From NCBI GenBank assembly GCA_004123355.1, contig SCHM01000002.1:8653569-8717568 (forward strand): a DNA stretch of 64,000 nucleotides, given 5' to 3'. A program made the position numbers and the translations under genes. This document shows positions 36,140-52,788 of this stretch, one piece after another; position 1 is the stretch's first letter; each line of letters begins with the position of its first letter. Under the pieces are notes generated by a model that was not told where the DNA came from, ran no database searches, and saw only the letters and a program-made list of their open reading frames with translations. The DNA is from Amphirosellinia nigrospora. Its lineage: Eukaryota > Ascomycota > Sordariomycetes > Xylariales > Xylariaceae.

Positions 36140-39100
36140 CTATAGATGTATGTCCCCGCTCTCGCCCGCGACCCAGCGCCGCCACGCTTCTTCGTACGCG
36201 CTCTCCAGATCAGATACCCACCTATGTGTATCAAACAAGGCACACGTCCACTTGGCCTCGAACAGAATCTTGCGTAGCTCCGCCAGGCGGCCGTGCCCTT
36301 CGCAATAATCTTCATTTGCACGTTCGTAGCTCAACCCACTGGCGAGTCGAATTGCGTATGCTTCATACTCTGTGTCGTCCGAGGCAATGAGCTCCTGAGC
36401 GGCCTGGGCGCCCTCGGTATTCTTTGGTAGGGCGCCCTTCAGAATCGATGCTGCCATTCGGGAACACATCTTGTAGTCATACCTCGGAAGTGTCAAAAGT
36501 GGCGTACTTGACCACAAAATATCAGCCGCTGTGGTGTGCGCATTGCACTCAGGTGTGTCCAGGAAGATGTCACACACACGCGCCCGTGCTATATGTTGTT
36601 GTTTTGGCGCTACATCCGTAAACAAGATTCTGCTTGCTACTTCCTCTCCTGCCCAGGCTTTGGCAGTCCTCCTGAGATTGTTTTCACCCAGTTCAGGGAA
36701 CCTGAGCAGCCATAGCACCGCCTTCGGCACCTCGGAGAGGATGCGAAGCCATGCACGGAAGGTTGAGGGATCAATCTAGGTGATGTGTGAGTAAAACGAA
36801 CGAGAATTAATGACCATGATTGGGGAGGATGTTATTCGGCACACTGGGAGTATGGAACACCGTACCTTGTACAATTGATTAAAATTCCCCATGATGACAA
36901 TATCGTCCGGGAGATTTGGAAATAGTTCTCTGCGCATTTTCCATCGTCGACGTTGTTCGTCCTCCCAGGTGATAGTCCTCTCTCCAGGTTCGCATGACTG
37001 TGCATGGTCACAACAGAAAAATGTGTCACGGCAGAAGACGATGTTTTCAGTGTAAACCCAATCCTCCGCCTCGGTGGACTCCTCGTCGCGAAATACGCTT
37101 TCTAGGCCAACATTGCTTCTCAACGGGCGCAATGTTGATGATGGAATGGCCATTTCGTCTGCTAGGAGATAGTCACACCATTCTGCGCCGAGTGTGCCGG
37201 CGAATCCCATAAATGACATCTGTATTGGCGCCGGTCGTGCCGCGAATACTTCGTTTCTTGCTCCCCGAGTATAACCGTTCAGATTAACTAGGATATGGAC
37301 GTTGTCTTTTATGATTTGGCGAACAATCTGTTCAGCAGACCAACCGCTCACATCCCTAAAGACGGGTGCTTCGCGTTCAATTTGCTGCCGATGGACAGAC
37401 CTGTCGCTGGCGGTCGTGGCATAGCATATTGCTTTAGCTCGTTGGGGGTTATGAAACCCAAACACTGACTGCATCCTAGAGACAAACGAGGTTAGTTCTT
37501 TTTGAAATACTACTAAAAATAGAAAGTGATTCGTACAGATGGGCGAGAGGATGGTTGTTGAAATCCGAGGAGACATAGCCGATGTTGAGTTGCGGACAAG
37601 GTGGTGGCGGCGGAGGATAGACTGTCTTAGGCAACCAAGGCGATTTGAGAGTCGAGCATGCTATCCTCGCCGCGTTGCGCTGCGAGATCATCCGAATATC
37701 CTTAGCATTTAAGGGACATGTAAAGGTGTGAAAAGGAAGGACAGTTGGCGCCGCTGGCACAGACAATTGTGCAAGTAGTCTGGGCCGGATATATTCGGAT
37801 ATCGATGATCGCCCGGTGACATATTGATCGATGTACCAGCGTCGTACCATCACCTTCGTAGCACGCTCGATCAGTCGAAGGAGGCGAGACCCCTCCCATG
37901 GGCGACCAGCCCAATTCCGAAGTTCGAGTTCAAGATCCAAACCGGCCGCTACCTCGTCAACTGCGCAGAGCCTCAATTGGCGCACCAGGGTGTCGAGTTC
38001 ACGGCTTTGGAGAATACCCAGACCCCACTGAGACGAGTCTCCCAGCTGTTTGGAGACAATGGTCACCACCTTTTTCATCAAGCCACTACTCTGGCCTTCT
38101 TCCCTGGCATCTGTCAACATGCCCTCATCATCAACATGCCATCGGTCAAAACGTCCATGATTGAGGAGCACTCCACCACGCCCTCTCCAATCGCAGACCG
38201 AATTCAGAGCCGTGGAGAGACCACATACGGCTTCCGCAAACTGTGGATTTGAGGTGACTGCACGTTTATAATACATGATAGCGTCGTTGATACGACCACG
38301 ATCTTTTACGGCATTCGCTAAGTTGGTGAGGGCAATATCAAAAGTGCCATCGCACGCAACCGCTCGCTCGTACATTTGAATGGCGAGATCGAGTTGACCA
38401 ATGTCTTTGAGCAAACTCCCGAGATTCGTGTGAAGATGCACATGTTTCGAGTCCAAGCCTAGGCCATAGTTGTAATACGCAAGAGCTAAAGCAAGTCCGC
38501 TGCCGGGCGTGATTCCTGAGATCGGAGGAGTCGTGAGGCTTTCGGTGGTGCGAAGCAGAGACGTCCCCCGCGTATGCTGAATGCTGGCGAGAAGAATACC
38601 GACATTGTTGGCAGTCGACGGGCTTTCGGAAAGCGAAAGAGATAAGTAGTACAAGGCTAGGATATCACCAACACCCGGTGGTTGCTGGAGTAGTCTCGGG
38701 TAAGAACCACCATTTGACATAGCGTCTTGGAAGATCTTTGCTAATGACAGGAGTGAATTACTAGTGGTAGATATGGCTGACTTCTTGGGCACGCCATCGG
38801 GCACAAATCGTAGGCCGGGAAGTTCACCATTGGCGGCGAATACCAATTGTGCAGTGTGCCTTGCTTCCGCCGGTGGTAATAAAAGCGGTCCTGAAGACGG
38901 CGTATGCCGGCTCGTTGGGCGCTTCGGGGTTGGATAATACAGACTGAATTCTACTTATAAGCGAACGAATGCACCGCAGCGATTTACCTGTGCTGATTAA
39001 GACAGCTTCTTCGAAGGCGTCAGAAGCTTGATCGATGTCTTTCAAAGCATAAAGCATGTTTCCCTTTGCATGAATTAACGCGATCATCCGGCCATTCTCA

Positions 39101-41229
39101 CTAGCAGGAACAGAGTAGCCGCTCAAGCCAAAATTTGATGCTATGGAATCTTCCGTTCGATCGTGTTAGGTTGAGAAATCGACTGCGATGCTCCGGAATC
39201 CCAAAGTGTATAATTAGGACCCGCGTGTGCATCGATTCCCGGGTTACTGCTTGGCGAATTGTCTACGAGTCTGAGTGTTCGTTGGACAAAACTGATGATA
39301 TCAACGGCCTCCCTGCTCCGATGACTGGCGCAGAGCAGATGCACCAGATGCTCTACTGCCTCCAAATACGTTGGTTGTCTGTGAACAGCTTGCATCCAAT
39401 TGGTCTCTGCCTCATCATACCGATTGAGGCAATAGAGCGAAGCAGCCATATTTGACAAGGCTTCAACATGACTATAAGAGACGAAATTAGTAAAATAACT
39501 AGGCAGCAAAGAAGTTGAGAGACACACTCGCTGTTTAGGGATAAAATTCTTCGAAACCATTCCAGAGACTCTTCATACCGCTCGAGGCCGTAGTGAAGAC
39601 AGCCACCGAGGAGCATGCCATCAATCCATTTCCAGTCACTTTGCTCGCACAGGTTGGTCAACATTTCGATGGCAGCCTTGGCGCTCGTGAGAGGTGTAAC
39701 AGGGATCCGTTCCCGCACCAAACGGCTAGAGTCAGGGTTCGTAACCCATCGGCCCCAAACATAGGATAAGATGCTGGTGTCTGGACTGTAGCTCCTCGCA
39801 CATGATGGCCGTTCATGAATTGTACTTGTGAGGTCCCACGCAATTCGGTCGGAGTGGCGGCGGACAGGCTTGCACCTCTGATACCAGGATAGTCCAGCTC
39901 AATTTGACTATGCTGTGAGGCAAAAACACTACTTGTGTAGGCTGAAGATCTCGGGAGCTTAGGAAAGATGATCATTTTAGAAGCACTCCTAGAGCCGGTG
40001 GAACGGTACGAAGACTTCTTGCTTTGATGTAGATAAGCTAGAAGTTCAAGGTACGAGCGGTGTGCATGCACAAGGACCTTTTCTCTAAATCGCACTGGTG
40101 AAGAAGTCCCGGTTAAAGGTGGCTCATTATTCTTATAACCCGGAGAGTCCAGGGTAAGGGATTCAAGCTTCTTGGATGGCACTTGAATGGAGCCTGGATG
40201 CGGCTCATGGCCCGGCCGAAGGTTCATGGAGGCAAACGGTGGATGAATCCATCCGACCCATGATGATAGAAGACCTGAGGATTGTACACGTTATGATAGG
40301 TCGAACCCCTGGGGTTAAGGCCATGTGCGTAGCCAGCTAAGTTGGGCTCAGACCACAGCGCGGCGGCACCACGCCACCATTGTGAAATAAGACGGGCCCC
40401 GGCGACTGTTGATACACAGGTTGCAAGGCGGTTGGTATTCGTGATGCACTATTATATGGCTGATGAACCGCGACTGGTCCGCTTGGTGCGGAATCAAGGG
40501 CCAAGACGGTAGCAAGTTCGTGAGAATTGACATGTCGTTGGTTACCGGCTAGCATCATATTAGGGCCCAGAGGAGTTAAACCAGGGGCGTCGGGCAGATG
40601 AAATGGTGGCACAGGCGAATACGTCCAACGATCGGTAGAAGAGGAACAGGGTATAATGGGGAGCGGGCATCATTTTGTAAAGAAGCACCAAAGGGGATGG
40701 GCTTCGATGAGGTCGGCAGGATCATATGCTTGAAGGGCGGAGGGCCAGAAGCAAGATGGGTGAGTCCCATCGTAGCCGGCGTCTATTGTGCCGTTGGGAG
40801 TCTTACGTCTCAGCCGGTGCTCTACGTGCTCGGCGAGATGAGGTGGCGCCAGATGGAGGTTGGGTTGGGTGGCGTGTTGAGAGATGGCGGTGCGGCAGGT
40901 CGCGAGAAACGGAGAGGGATAGCGGAACGGGGACGAAAACAGAATCGGGCGAAGAAGTCGAAAACGACAAGCGAGTGTTGAAGGGGGGTGATGGTAAGGA
41001 TGTTGCTGGTGGTGCTGGTGCTGATGCTGGTACTGGTGTTGATGCTGTCGATGCTGGGTTTGCTGTTGCTGCCCTGCTGCTGTTGTTGCTGCTGTTGTTG
41101 TTGATGTGTTTGGTGAGGCTGGTGCGGTTGGCCCGGCATGAAGGGGTGCGGAGGCGGCTGCAGCGGCGGAGAGTCTATATGCGGCTGCTGGTGGTGCACC
41201 ATCTGGTGCGTCTGTATTAGGGACGACAT
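36140..41229 (-). CDS. ogt: O-GlcNAc transferase (GT41) with TPR region
   Basis: UDP-GlcNAc:protein O-linked N-acetylglucosaminyltransferase, which glycosylates Ser/Thr of nuclear and cytoplasmic proteins. A polyQ-bearing N-terminus (start at 41229) precedes a disordered region with TPNGTIDAGYDG, then TPR repeats (for example HTNLGSLLKDIGQLDLAIQM, about 38440-38380). The GT41 catalytic domain begins LNIGYVSSDFNNHPLAHL; its first His matches human OGT catalytic His498. HILVNLNGYTRGARNEVF and NFNQLYK follow; the Lys matches human Lys842. CNAHTT and the C-terminal end at 36140 complete the fold. Introns: 39527-39472, 37536-37476 and 36864-36776; the last starts right after the catalytic Lys codon. 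Frame breaks are seen in the N-terminal region, near 39151 (one A missing) and near 38900. Length is about 1600 residues, usual for filamentous-fungal OGTs. Baker's yeast lacks this enzyme. Confidence 0.9.
41036..41104. repeat. CAG/CAA repeat coding for polyglutamine
   Basis: Mixed CTG/TTG run on the plus strand, read on the minus strand as about ten consecutive Gln residues plus further Gln/His near the OGT N-terminus. The two-codon mixture suggests selection on protein rather than simple slippage. Confidence 0.75.
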
Positions 41230-43892
41230 CTGGCTCGGTGACTATAACGAAAGCATCAAGGGCTCGAAAGAGAGCGTGAGGGAGAGAAGTCTCTCGGTGC
41301 GCGGTTTCATGATAGGATAGCCTGCTGGTCGGGGCACGGCTTACGGCAGCTGAGCGAGGTACATCTGGAGGGGCGCGGGTTCCAGCCCGCAGCGACGGCG
41401 GTAGCGGTAGCGGTGGCGGTAGCGGTAAGCGGCGACGGTGAAGCCTCGAGGGCTAGGGCTCGTGGCATTCGACGACGATCAAGTTGGCGTCGAGATGGAC
41501 GGATGCTGGCCTGCTTGAGCCGGGACGCGGGGCGCAAGCCGTCGCAGCGAGAGCCGCAAGCTGCTCCTCCCGATTGCAATTGCTCTTGCTCTTGCTCTTG
41601 CTCGTCAGGCCAAGCTGGCGAGTCGCGGTCAGCCGTCAGCCGTCAGTCGTAGATGACCGCGATGGCTCTGGCGGCGATGCGCAATGGGATAGGCAATGGG
41701 CAATGATCGATGGGTCGAGGCCGAGGTTGTAGTAACGGCCCGGCGTTCACGGGCGAGACTAGACTGCCGACCGAGGAATGGGGGTAAACGGGCTCCCGAT
41801 GGCAGAAGTCGATTAGAGTTTTGATGAATATTAAGCCGACTGAGTTTGACGGGCGGATGACACGAGAATTAACCTGACTCCTAGATAGTGCTACCTAACC
41901 CTACCTACCTCACTAGGTCCTGTACTCTCTATAGGTAGTATGTTGTGCAATAGCGTACCGCAGGTACTGCCTACATACAAGTGATGGGCTGTGCATTTAC
42001 ATTTTTCAGTTACAGCTACAGCACCGGAGGCGGGCGGGTATGCTGGCGGGTCGTGTGCTTGTGCTTGTACTTGTGCTTGTACCTACCTACCTCTCGGGTA
42101 CCTGTTGGTTATGATACCTAGTGTCGGTGCACACTCTCTAGCTCAAGGTAGATCTTTATAAGGTACCTACCTACCTATGTACGGGTACCAACCTAGTAGT
42201 GGCATGTCTGCTTTTGATCTGCATTCCATTTAAACGGTCCTTAGATTTCTACAGAGGTAAGTAGGTGATAAATACAGGTAGGTATGCGTAGACCTTATTA
42301 AGCGTTCATGAATGTTATGCGTAGACCTTAGAGGATTTCCATGTTTCTTTTTACCTTAAAGTAATACCGGTTTCCAAGTATGCAGCTTGATGCAACTAAT
42401 ATGTTTACGGCCGCTGTTTAGATTAATGGGGAGATTAAATTAATCCAGTCGAAGCTGCAGAGCCATTATAGAGAGAGATATATATATATATGCATGTGCA
42501 CTCGGCGTGGGATCATATTACTCTAGGTACTCATGCATACACACACACAAATATATATGTATTGTATGCCCGTAGATAGATACATGATACATGCAGTCAT
42601 CAACCTCAGGCTACACGCGCGTCATGTATGTATACCGGCCAAGACGGGCATACGAACATTGAGGTAAGCTATAACCCACATACATAAGGCAGTGTGAGTG
42701 TGCTACATGCCGTTCCCGGTACCTACTACCCATACTCCTACCAATCAATCGGCCCAGGAGCATGCCTTTCGGCCTCCGTGGCGTATCTTCCCTCATCATC
42801 TCTATTACGTTTATTTGCCTCACTACGCAAACACAAATCTGCCAATTACAGGCTATTTACCAGGCCTGCTATGGCCACATGGGGACTTTTAACGTATTGA
42901 AACGGCGCAATAGGTATGGTTTTGTCCGGGACTATGCCCCTTGCAATGCCATGCTCGTGTAAAAGCAATAGGACCCGTGTCTGTGGATACATGATACAGA
43001 CAAGACTTGGTGTCACCATCGCTAATGCGCAAACACAACCAAATAAATGACAGAAGTGCGTGTCCTGTATTTCTCGTCTGTCATCATTCACTGTACTCAA
43101 GAGAGGAGAGCAGGGCAAATCGTTAACATAAACGAAGCGAAAAAGGCAAAAGTCGCCGCTCTCAATGAACACCGCTCAACCAATCGAGCGTGCCATGAAA
43201 AGATGTCCGTACCGCCTAGGTTATAGAGGATGAGTATGACTGGCCTTATCCAACTATTTACGTCAGCCTCGTCTTTCCCCACGACTAACACAGCTCGACA
43301 GCCGCGTTGTCGCCTTATTTGGAGTTAACAATTTATACTTCAACCATTGATAACACGACTGAATGAAACTCATTCAAAACATGTCTATTTTGTAAGGATA
43401 AGTATAGTTCTAGACTACTAAATGGATCTGTTATATTTTCATAATTTCTTCCTACCATGATGTAAAACTGTGAGTAATTTTCGCGGTTAGTAGGTAAATG
43501 GGGATGTATTCTACCCCACGATAATAACCAACAATCAAGCGTCCCCATATGTAGACCACGAATAGATGGACCTCGACTCCCACTGAGCTTTATAGCTAGA
43601 GGTCGCGGTGAGTAGTGGGTCTTGCTTCATTCTTCCTTGACATAAAATAGAAATGATACCATGGTGAGCGAGGTATATTTCGGAGTGTAGGCAAGGGTGT
43701 GGCTCTAAAGGGAGAGCATCAATGCAGGTCACGTCATCACGAATTGGGCCAGATGCTGTCAAGTGTTTGTTCCTGTTTCTCAATTGAGAGGGCTCCGGCA
43801 TAGCCTAGTGCGAAGCCATTCCTGAACTCCTGTAAAAGATGCAGCACAAATAAACATCTTCAGTCCCCACCAGCCAGCCTATAGCGTTTTAT
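41230..43892. other. intergenic region upstream of OGT
   Basis: No gene supported. It contains several simple repeats (GGTAGC at 41399-41430, CTTGCT at 41581-41606, GTGCTT/GTACTT near 42056-42090) and clusters of TACC/GGTA elements between 41885 and 42280. The 41230-41760 part is G/C-rich and probably the OGT 5' leader. Confidence 0.5.
41581..41606. repeat. CTTGCT hexanucleotide repeat
   Basis: About four CTTGCT units upstream of the OGT start. Confidence 0.85.
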
Positions 43893-44711
<819 letters not shown>

Positions 44712-45391
44712 GATGGTCGATTGTCGAGAGTCTGATGGTTGGTGGTGGACGTCGTAAGTCGGGGAGTGGTATGTTTTGGCGCCTCAAACCGAAAAGTTTA
44801 GCTAGCAAGTGTTGAAAATGGTTTGTGGGTTTGGGCCAAGCTAGGGTTGGCGGTCCAAGCGACTGGCGGCCTTCTGACGGCCCGCCACAGCTGCATGGAA
44901 TATGTGCCCCGCGCTGCCCCGCCACCGACTAGGTAGTAGATGCGTATAACTGGGCAAAATACTCGTCCTTCTCAGCACACCTACAGAGCACACAGGACAT
45001 ACAAAATGATAGTGGGAATGAGAACATCCGCGCGTGTGCCTCTGCGGCCAATATACGAAGAATTTCAATCTACTGCCACGGTCTTCGCTAACAGGTAAAG
45101 CACCTTTACGATAAGTTGGGTGTTATGGAGAAGTCTGGTTTAGGAACTCGGTCTCGCCGCATCAGGCTCCAAATCTAAAGCGCCACAGTAGTAAGGGTTT
45201 AAGTACGTGAGCATTCGTATCTAGCAGATGTAGCTCACGGTTTATCAGCCATCGGTGCTCCTATTGTAAACTCGCCGCACATTCCACGGGTACTATAGTA
45301 TTAGACTATTCGAGTTGTATATTTAACTAGTACCGCTTACAGCAAGCCTATCATCGTTAGTTATTATACCAGAGTACTGGGAGTGGAAGGC
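44712..45391. other. intergenic region between SEC23 and RPL12
   Basis: About 680 bp between two minus-strand genes, holding the RPL12 promoter and the SEC23 3' UTR. No coding sequence is seen. Confidence 0.6.
44842..44848 (-). promoter_or_regulatory. possible telobox-like AACCCTA element upstream of RPL12
   Basis: AACCCTA on the coding strand, about 131 bp before the RPL12 start. Such motifs recur in ribosomal protein promoters of many fungi; a single short match is weak evidence. Confidence 0.25.
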
Positions 45392-48013
<2,622 letters not shown>

Positions 48014-48992
48014 GGTGGCCAACGCAAAGAGAATCGGTATTGTCGGTGTCGGTGTCGTGTCAATATCGGCGTCTCGAGGATGCTGCGCGGAATGGGCAGA
48101 TATTAGCAGCTACTATACTAAACCGACGAGGCAGTATTCGATTTTCGATGGGCTGCGCTAGAATCGCAATAGCGCTGGTTTGCCGTTGGGGTAACGGCGT
48201 TGCGCGAGGGGACCTTGTTCGAGGTGTGTCGAGCCGTATTAATTTGAACCGTCACGATTAAGCAATTGAGCACCACCTCTCAGGTATAAATGTATATCCT
48301 CTGTCAGTACCTTCCAGTATCGGGCTGGACATGTGGAAGGGGACAGGTAGCAAGTTACAGCCCGCAACTCTCAAAGACCCACATTTGCAGGCGGCTCCGT
48401 TCGGTAGATACCTAGGTAGGATTGTGAGATCCCTATCTAGGTGCCACGATGAGGTAAAGTATCAACTATTGTTTAACTTATACTTCAACACTTTTATTTT
48501 TACATCATGAATTGTAGAGTTATGTTATAAGGAGGTGTGTTCTATACAAATGATCTCTTACGACCTTTATTTACATGTAGAAGACCAAGATTCGTCGTAG
48601 GCATGGACGCCACTCATGGCAATAGTTTTTAGTACATACATACTATGTAGGTATGTAGTACTTTAAAACCTGTCTAACCTAAACCAAGGCGCTCTCTCGC
48701 AGACAATATCGCACAGCACACTTTTGAGACCATCGTCACAGCAAAGTGTCATTACATTACGTATAATAATATTCTAAAGGAAGGACGTGTCTAAGAAAAC
48801 ATCACTCAACTCATCACAAGCCGGCTACTAACGCGCACATACCATGTCCTCGAGTCATAGAACATTAGCGACCCTAATGCCAGTTGGGCGAGCCATCACG
48901 TAATATCCAAGATGCCCCATTTGACATCTCCCTCCTCCCCTTTTTTCTCTCTCTCTATGTGTGTGTTTGTATGTCTATATAGATTTAACCCT
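48014..48992. other. intergenic region upstream of SEC23
   Basis: No supported gene. It contains a TACCTAGGTA palindrome at 48409-48418 and a CT/GT-rich stretch near 48925-48970. Confidence 0.55.
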
Positions 48993-51900
48993 TCAGGGTG
49001 CACCTCCGACTCCCTCAGCGCACAAGCGCGAAGCACTCATTAAGTCGCGCATGACTGGATTAAGTGCATTCGTATTACTCCTACGAGTCTCCTCGGTCTG
49101 CCGAGCCTTCGGCTCTTCCTGCGAATTGTGAGGCATAATGCCTAATTCCCGAATAAGGGGGCCGAGGTCTGACCAGTCACTGGACTCCTCCACCGAGTCG
49201 ACGGATCCTGAGCCGGCAGCCTCAGTCATCTGAACGTTGGCTTGACATGTATCACCTTGAATACACGTGGCTTGTTCCGGTATTTTCAGGGGACATGAGG
49301 AACCTGCCATATCTTCAGGCATCGCCGACGATGGTTCCTTGTTCCCAGGACGGTCTTCGCCCGTTCTCGACAGTATCGACGCTTCTTGTTCGTCCGATAT
49401 AGAAAATCATCAAGCTCTTGTAGAATAGGGCTCAAAGGCGTCATACTAGTCCTTCCCAATCGAACGCTCCTGGAGCTCTGGAGCGTTATTTGTGTCTTCT
49501 CTTTCTCCTCACGCTGACTATGCGTAACTCGTTTTGCCTCTGCATCCATGTCGATGACAAAGTCGCTCATTCTTACTAGAAATCCCGGAAACCACGACGT
49601 TAGCATATAACCTCATAGACAAAGTAGAGGAGATTGGGGATTCGCTCGGCGAGCCACTCACGACCACTATCCACCCGCATGTCATCCAGGGTTTTCGCCA
49701 TTGTTTCTAGCAATGGTTTCATCGCGCAGAGCCACGCGTCGTTGGTCCTCTCAAGCCTTCTGAGACGCTTCTCAAGGTTTTCTGCGTTGTTCTGTTCCAG
49801 AGGTAACGAGTCCCGTTCATCTTCGTGCAAGGCCTGTTTCTGCGGGAGCCCAACGGTCTTAGCTACAATATCCGTAATCTCTTTCTCTTTCTGTAGTTTT
49901 TCTCGCATGACTCGTTCCTTGAGGGATGCCGTGCTTCGTAACCTGATTTCCGGTTCTCGCTCCTCAGTATCCGGAGAGTAGCTCCGCGAGAGCGACGTTC
50001 GGTCCCTGGGTGTTATCGGAAGATTCAACTGCACCGGTGGCAAGGAATAACGTTTCCTGGGCAACTGCGTGGCTTCCGGTGATAAGGGTGGTGTAGGCAT
50101 AGTCATGAGACTGCGTCGGTTGAATTTAGGGTCGATTGGACCCGAGGCGCTTCGTTCAATCGCACCCGTCGCAGGGTTTCGGCTTATTGTCACGGTATGG
50201 GATTTCTGCCGCGAGTGCGCACCAATCATGAGCGGCTTTAGCCTCGCCACCGCCCTTGGGCTAGATGAATCTGGTCGTGCCAGAGTCGAAAATCGCAATG
50301 TAGGCGAACCCGGCCGTGATTCAACGTCAGCGACTACCATGATGGGAGACATCGTAATTCCGCTGGTGTGCCATTGCGGTGTCGCCGGGTATATTGGCTC
50401 AATACCAGTAGCAACAACCGCTGATATTTTTAATTGGACGCTCGGCGTGGGGCATACTTCTACAGCAGCTTCCACTTCGTTCTGGTCCACCTTGGACAGA
50501 ACGGGATGATGCAGCTGAGCGGATGGCGGTGTATTAGTGTCTGGCGCAGGTTCATTGGACGCCTCACTTGCCATGGTCCTTACGCTCAGTGTTGATGTCC
50601 TTCGTGGGAATTGGTGGAAGCTGAAGATCCTTCGCCCACTGAGTTGCGTCCTCCAGGTAAATTAGGGGCGAAGTATCCTAAGATCGGCGAATCGACTACG
50701 TCAACTCGGGACGCATCCAGGTCACGCATCTATACTCGCGGACTTTGGCCTTTCGCGCCAAGCGTCTTTCAAGAATACTTTTTGGTTGGGGTTCGGCGTC
50801 GGCACTCAGATCTGATGTGGTGGAGAGCCGCAAAGTAGGCCTTGTAGCCTCATCATAACTTCTACCGCTGTCCAGATTGCGTGCCTCATCGGGCCGACAT
50901 CCCCTTCCGAATGACCGTAGTCTTAAACGCTACATCCTCCGCGGGTCCTGATGGATGGATATGTTCTGAATTCTGCTTGTTTCAAAGTGTGGCTGCGGAG
51001 CGGTAATGGTTGCCTTGCTTTCAGTGCTTACTTCGCTCGCGGATGAGAGAGAGGAACTATATGTAAGGGTAGAATGTCGAGAATAGTCGGTTGTAGCTGT
51101 GAGTTGACTAGCAAGCGACTCTCGTTGGCTTTCCTCGCCAACAGCGCAAGACCAACTCCCAATTCTTCACAAGATAATATACTACTCAAGCGAGCGGGAC
51201 TCATCGATTCTATTTTATTTGAATCAGCAACATTCCATACGTTATGCGATATTATTTACTAGGGTAATACGGAATTCAAAGTGCTAACCGTGGTCTACCT
51301 CGTTAGGACCTATGTATTCTACCATACCTAATTGTTCGGTAGGTGCTGTCGGCGAGTGAGGACGCGAAGGTTCTTCAACTGTGGTGGTACTTAAATTAGC
51401 TATGGGGGAAACGTGCGTTGGCTGATCTAGCTTCACAGGTTTGGAGTTTAATTGTTTCTGCATGATAATTTCATCGAGTGAGGGAGCCGAAGCGGATGTT
51501 GACGCACAGGCTCCCTACTCGATGCTCGCCGTTCAACAACAGGGCGAGAGCCCAAAGACACTTGACTATCTGCCACCGATGGGGTGGTACTGGATGGGGA
51601 CGATGGCCGCGACCCTTAGGAGGAGAAGGGAAGGATATAGTCGCCAGCATGTTCGGAAACCCGGGCGACTCGGGAGGTAAATTCTCTTTCGGGACAGCTA
51701 GACCGCCCTGGACAAGTATATTCGCCAGTCGCCGAGAGGATTTGTCAGGTGGGTGAGGTGGATCCCCGCGCTGGGGCAACTGATGGAGATTGCTTCCGTA
51801 TTCCATCATATGACGGTCTTATTGGTGGGGATGTAGGGCGTGGTGTAGCCTGTTGCCCGATTTCCGAACCATCAGCCCCTTCCTCATATACCGCTACCAG

Positions 51901-52788
51901 CGGCTGAGACTGCACCTGTGCCTGTTCCATACCAGGCACTCTTTGAGAGCCTAACTGATTCAAAGACGCCTCGAGATCGTGCTCAAATACTTCCTCCACC
52001 GGGTTTAACATAGCCCTCAGCAGGTGGTCCGTACTGATTCTGTTCGACAAGGCTCTAGATCGGGCTCCTTCCGGAGCGGGGCTCGAGGTGATGGGTCCCT
52101 ATCGACAGATCGAGCGGTCGAGTGAAGCGAATGTTCCTGACTGCCGAGCACGGTTCCTTTCTCTGAATCGGAGGTTGGTGCTGCTTTCGAAGAACTCCTC
52201 CCTGGCCAGACAACGGACTAGAGGGAGGGCGAAGCGGTGACGACGACCGTGATGACGGCAGGAAAACGGGATATTGCGACCTAAACCACGGCCACGAGCA
52301 TTAGAGTTCTTTGGAACAGGGGTTGATATCGCAATGTAGCGGTGCCCGTCTGCTGTAGTGCCCGGAATCACGTTTTCGGGAAGATTCGACTGCGAAGAGT
52401 GTCTCTGCTGTTTCATGCGTTTGTTTCGCCGAAGCGACTGTAGCGACCACCTCCTAGGCTCGCCAGGGCCCGAAAGTCTGAGGCACTCGTCGTGGGTAGC
52501 AGGCCGATCAGATGGTGGACCTGTGGTCCTCAATAAATTGGCCAGTTCGCGTAGGGTGGCTATATCTGCCTGCTCAAGCGCAACATTGCGCATGTCATGA
52601 TCCGTAGTTCCAGGCGGGTGGCTGAAGGCGTCAAACACATTTGACGTGGATTTTGACCGAGGTAGGCGAGCGCGTCTCCGACTATCCCATCTTGGGAGAC
52701 CGTCGGCTTTCGCTGGGTGCGGATGGAAAGACTCATCGCCACTCGATAAAGAATGGCGCCGGGGCCGGTTGGTCGGCATCCTCAGCAA
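48993..52788 (-). CDS. Unrecognised long Ser/Arg-rich protein with coiled coil
   Basis: I do not recognise it. The N-terminus (52788 or 52779: MPTNRPRRHSLSSGDESFHP) is basic and Ser-rich, with ARLPRSKSTSNVFDAF and a short ordered stretch, ALEQADIATLRELANLLRTT. The middle (about 52050-50600) is low complexity. Readable pieces such as KPVKLDQPTHVSPIANL (near 51440) and DSPILGYFAPNLPGG (near 50680) show coding continues there despite frame changes. The 50574-49600 segment is unbroken and has SLKERVMREKLQKEKEITDI and ENLEKRLRRLERTNDAW, a probable coiled coil. The tail runs through SLDDFLYRTNKKRR-like basic sequence to GVGGAP at 48993. I treat the pieces as one gene because they share strand, composition and order, but two genes cannot be excluded. 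Confidence 0.5.

Noticed and set aside
40822-40980. Last part of the 41229-40822 frame as OGT sequence
   Set aside because: The Phe/Arg-rich end does not resemble OGT; the conserved TPNGTIDAGYDG segment follows in another frame, so the frame shifts before this point.
41885-41915. Telomere-like CCCTA repeats
   Set aside because: Only isolated CCCTA within TACC-type repeats; no tandem TTAGGG array.
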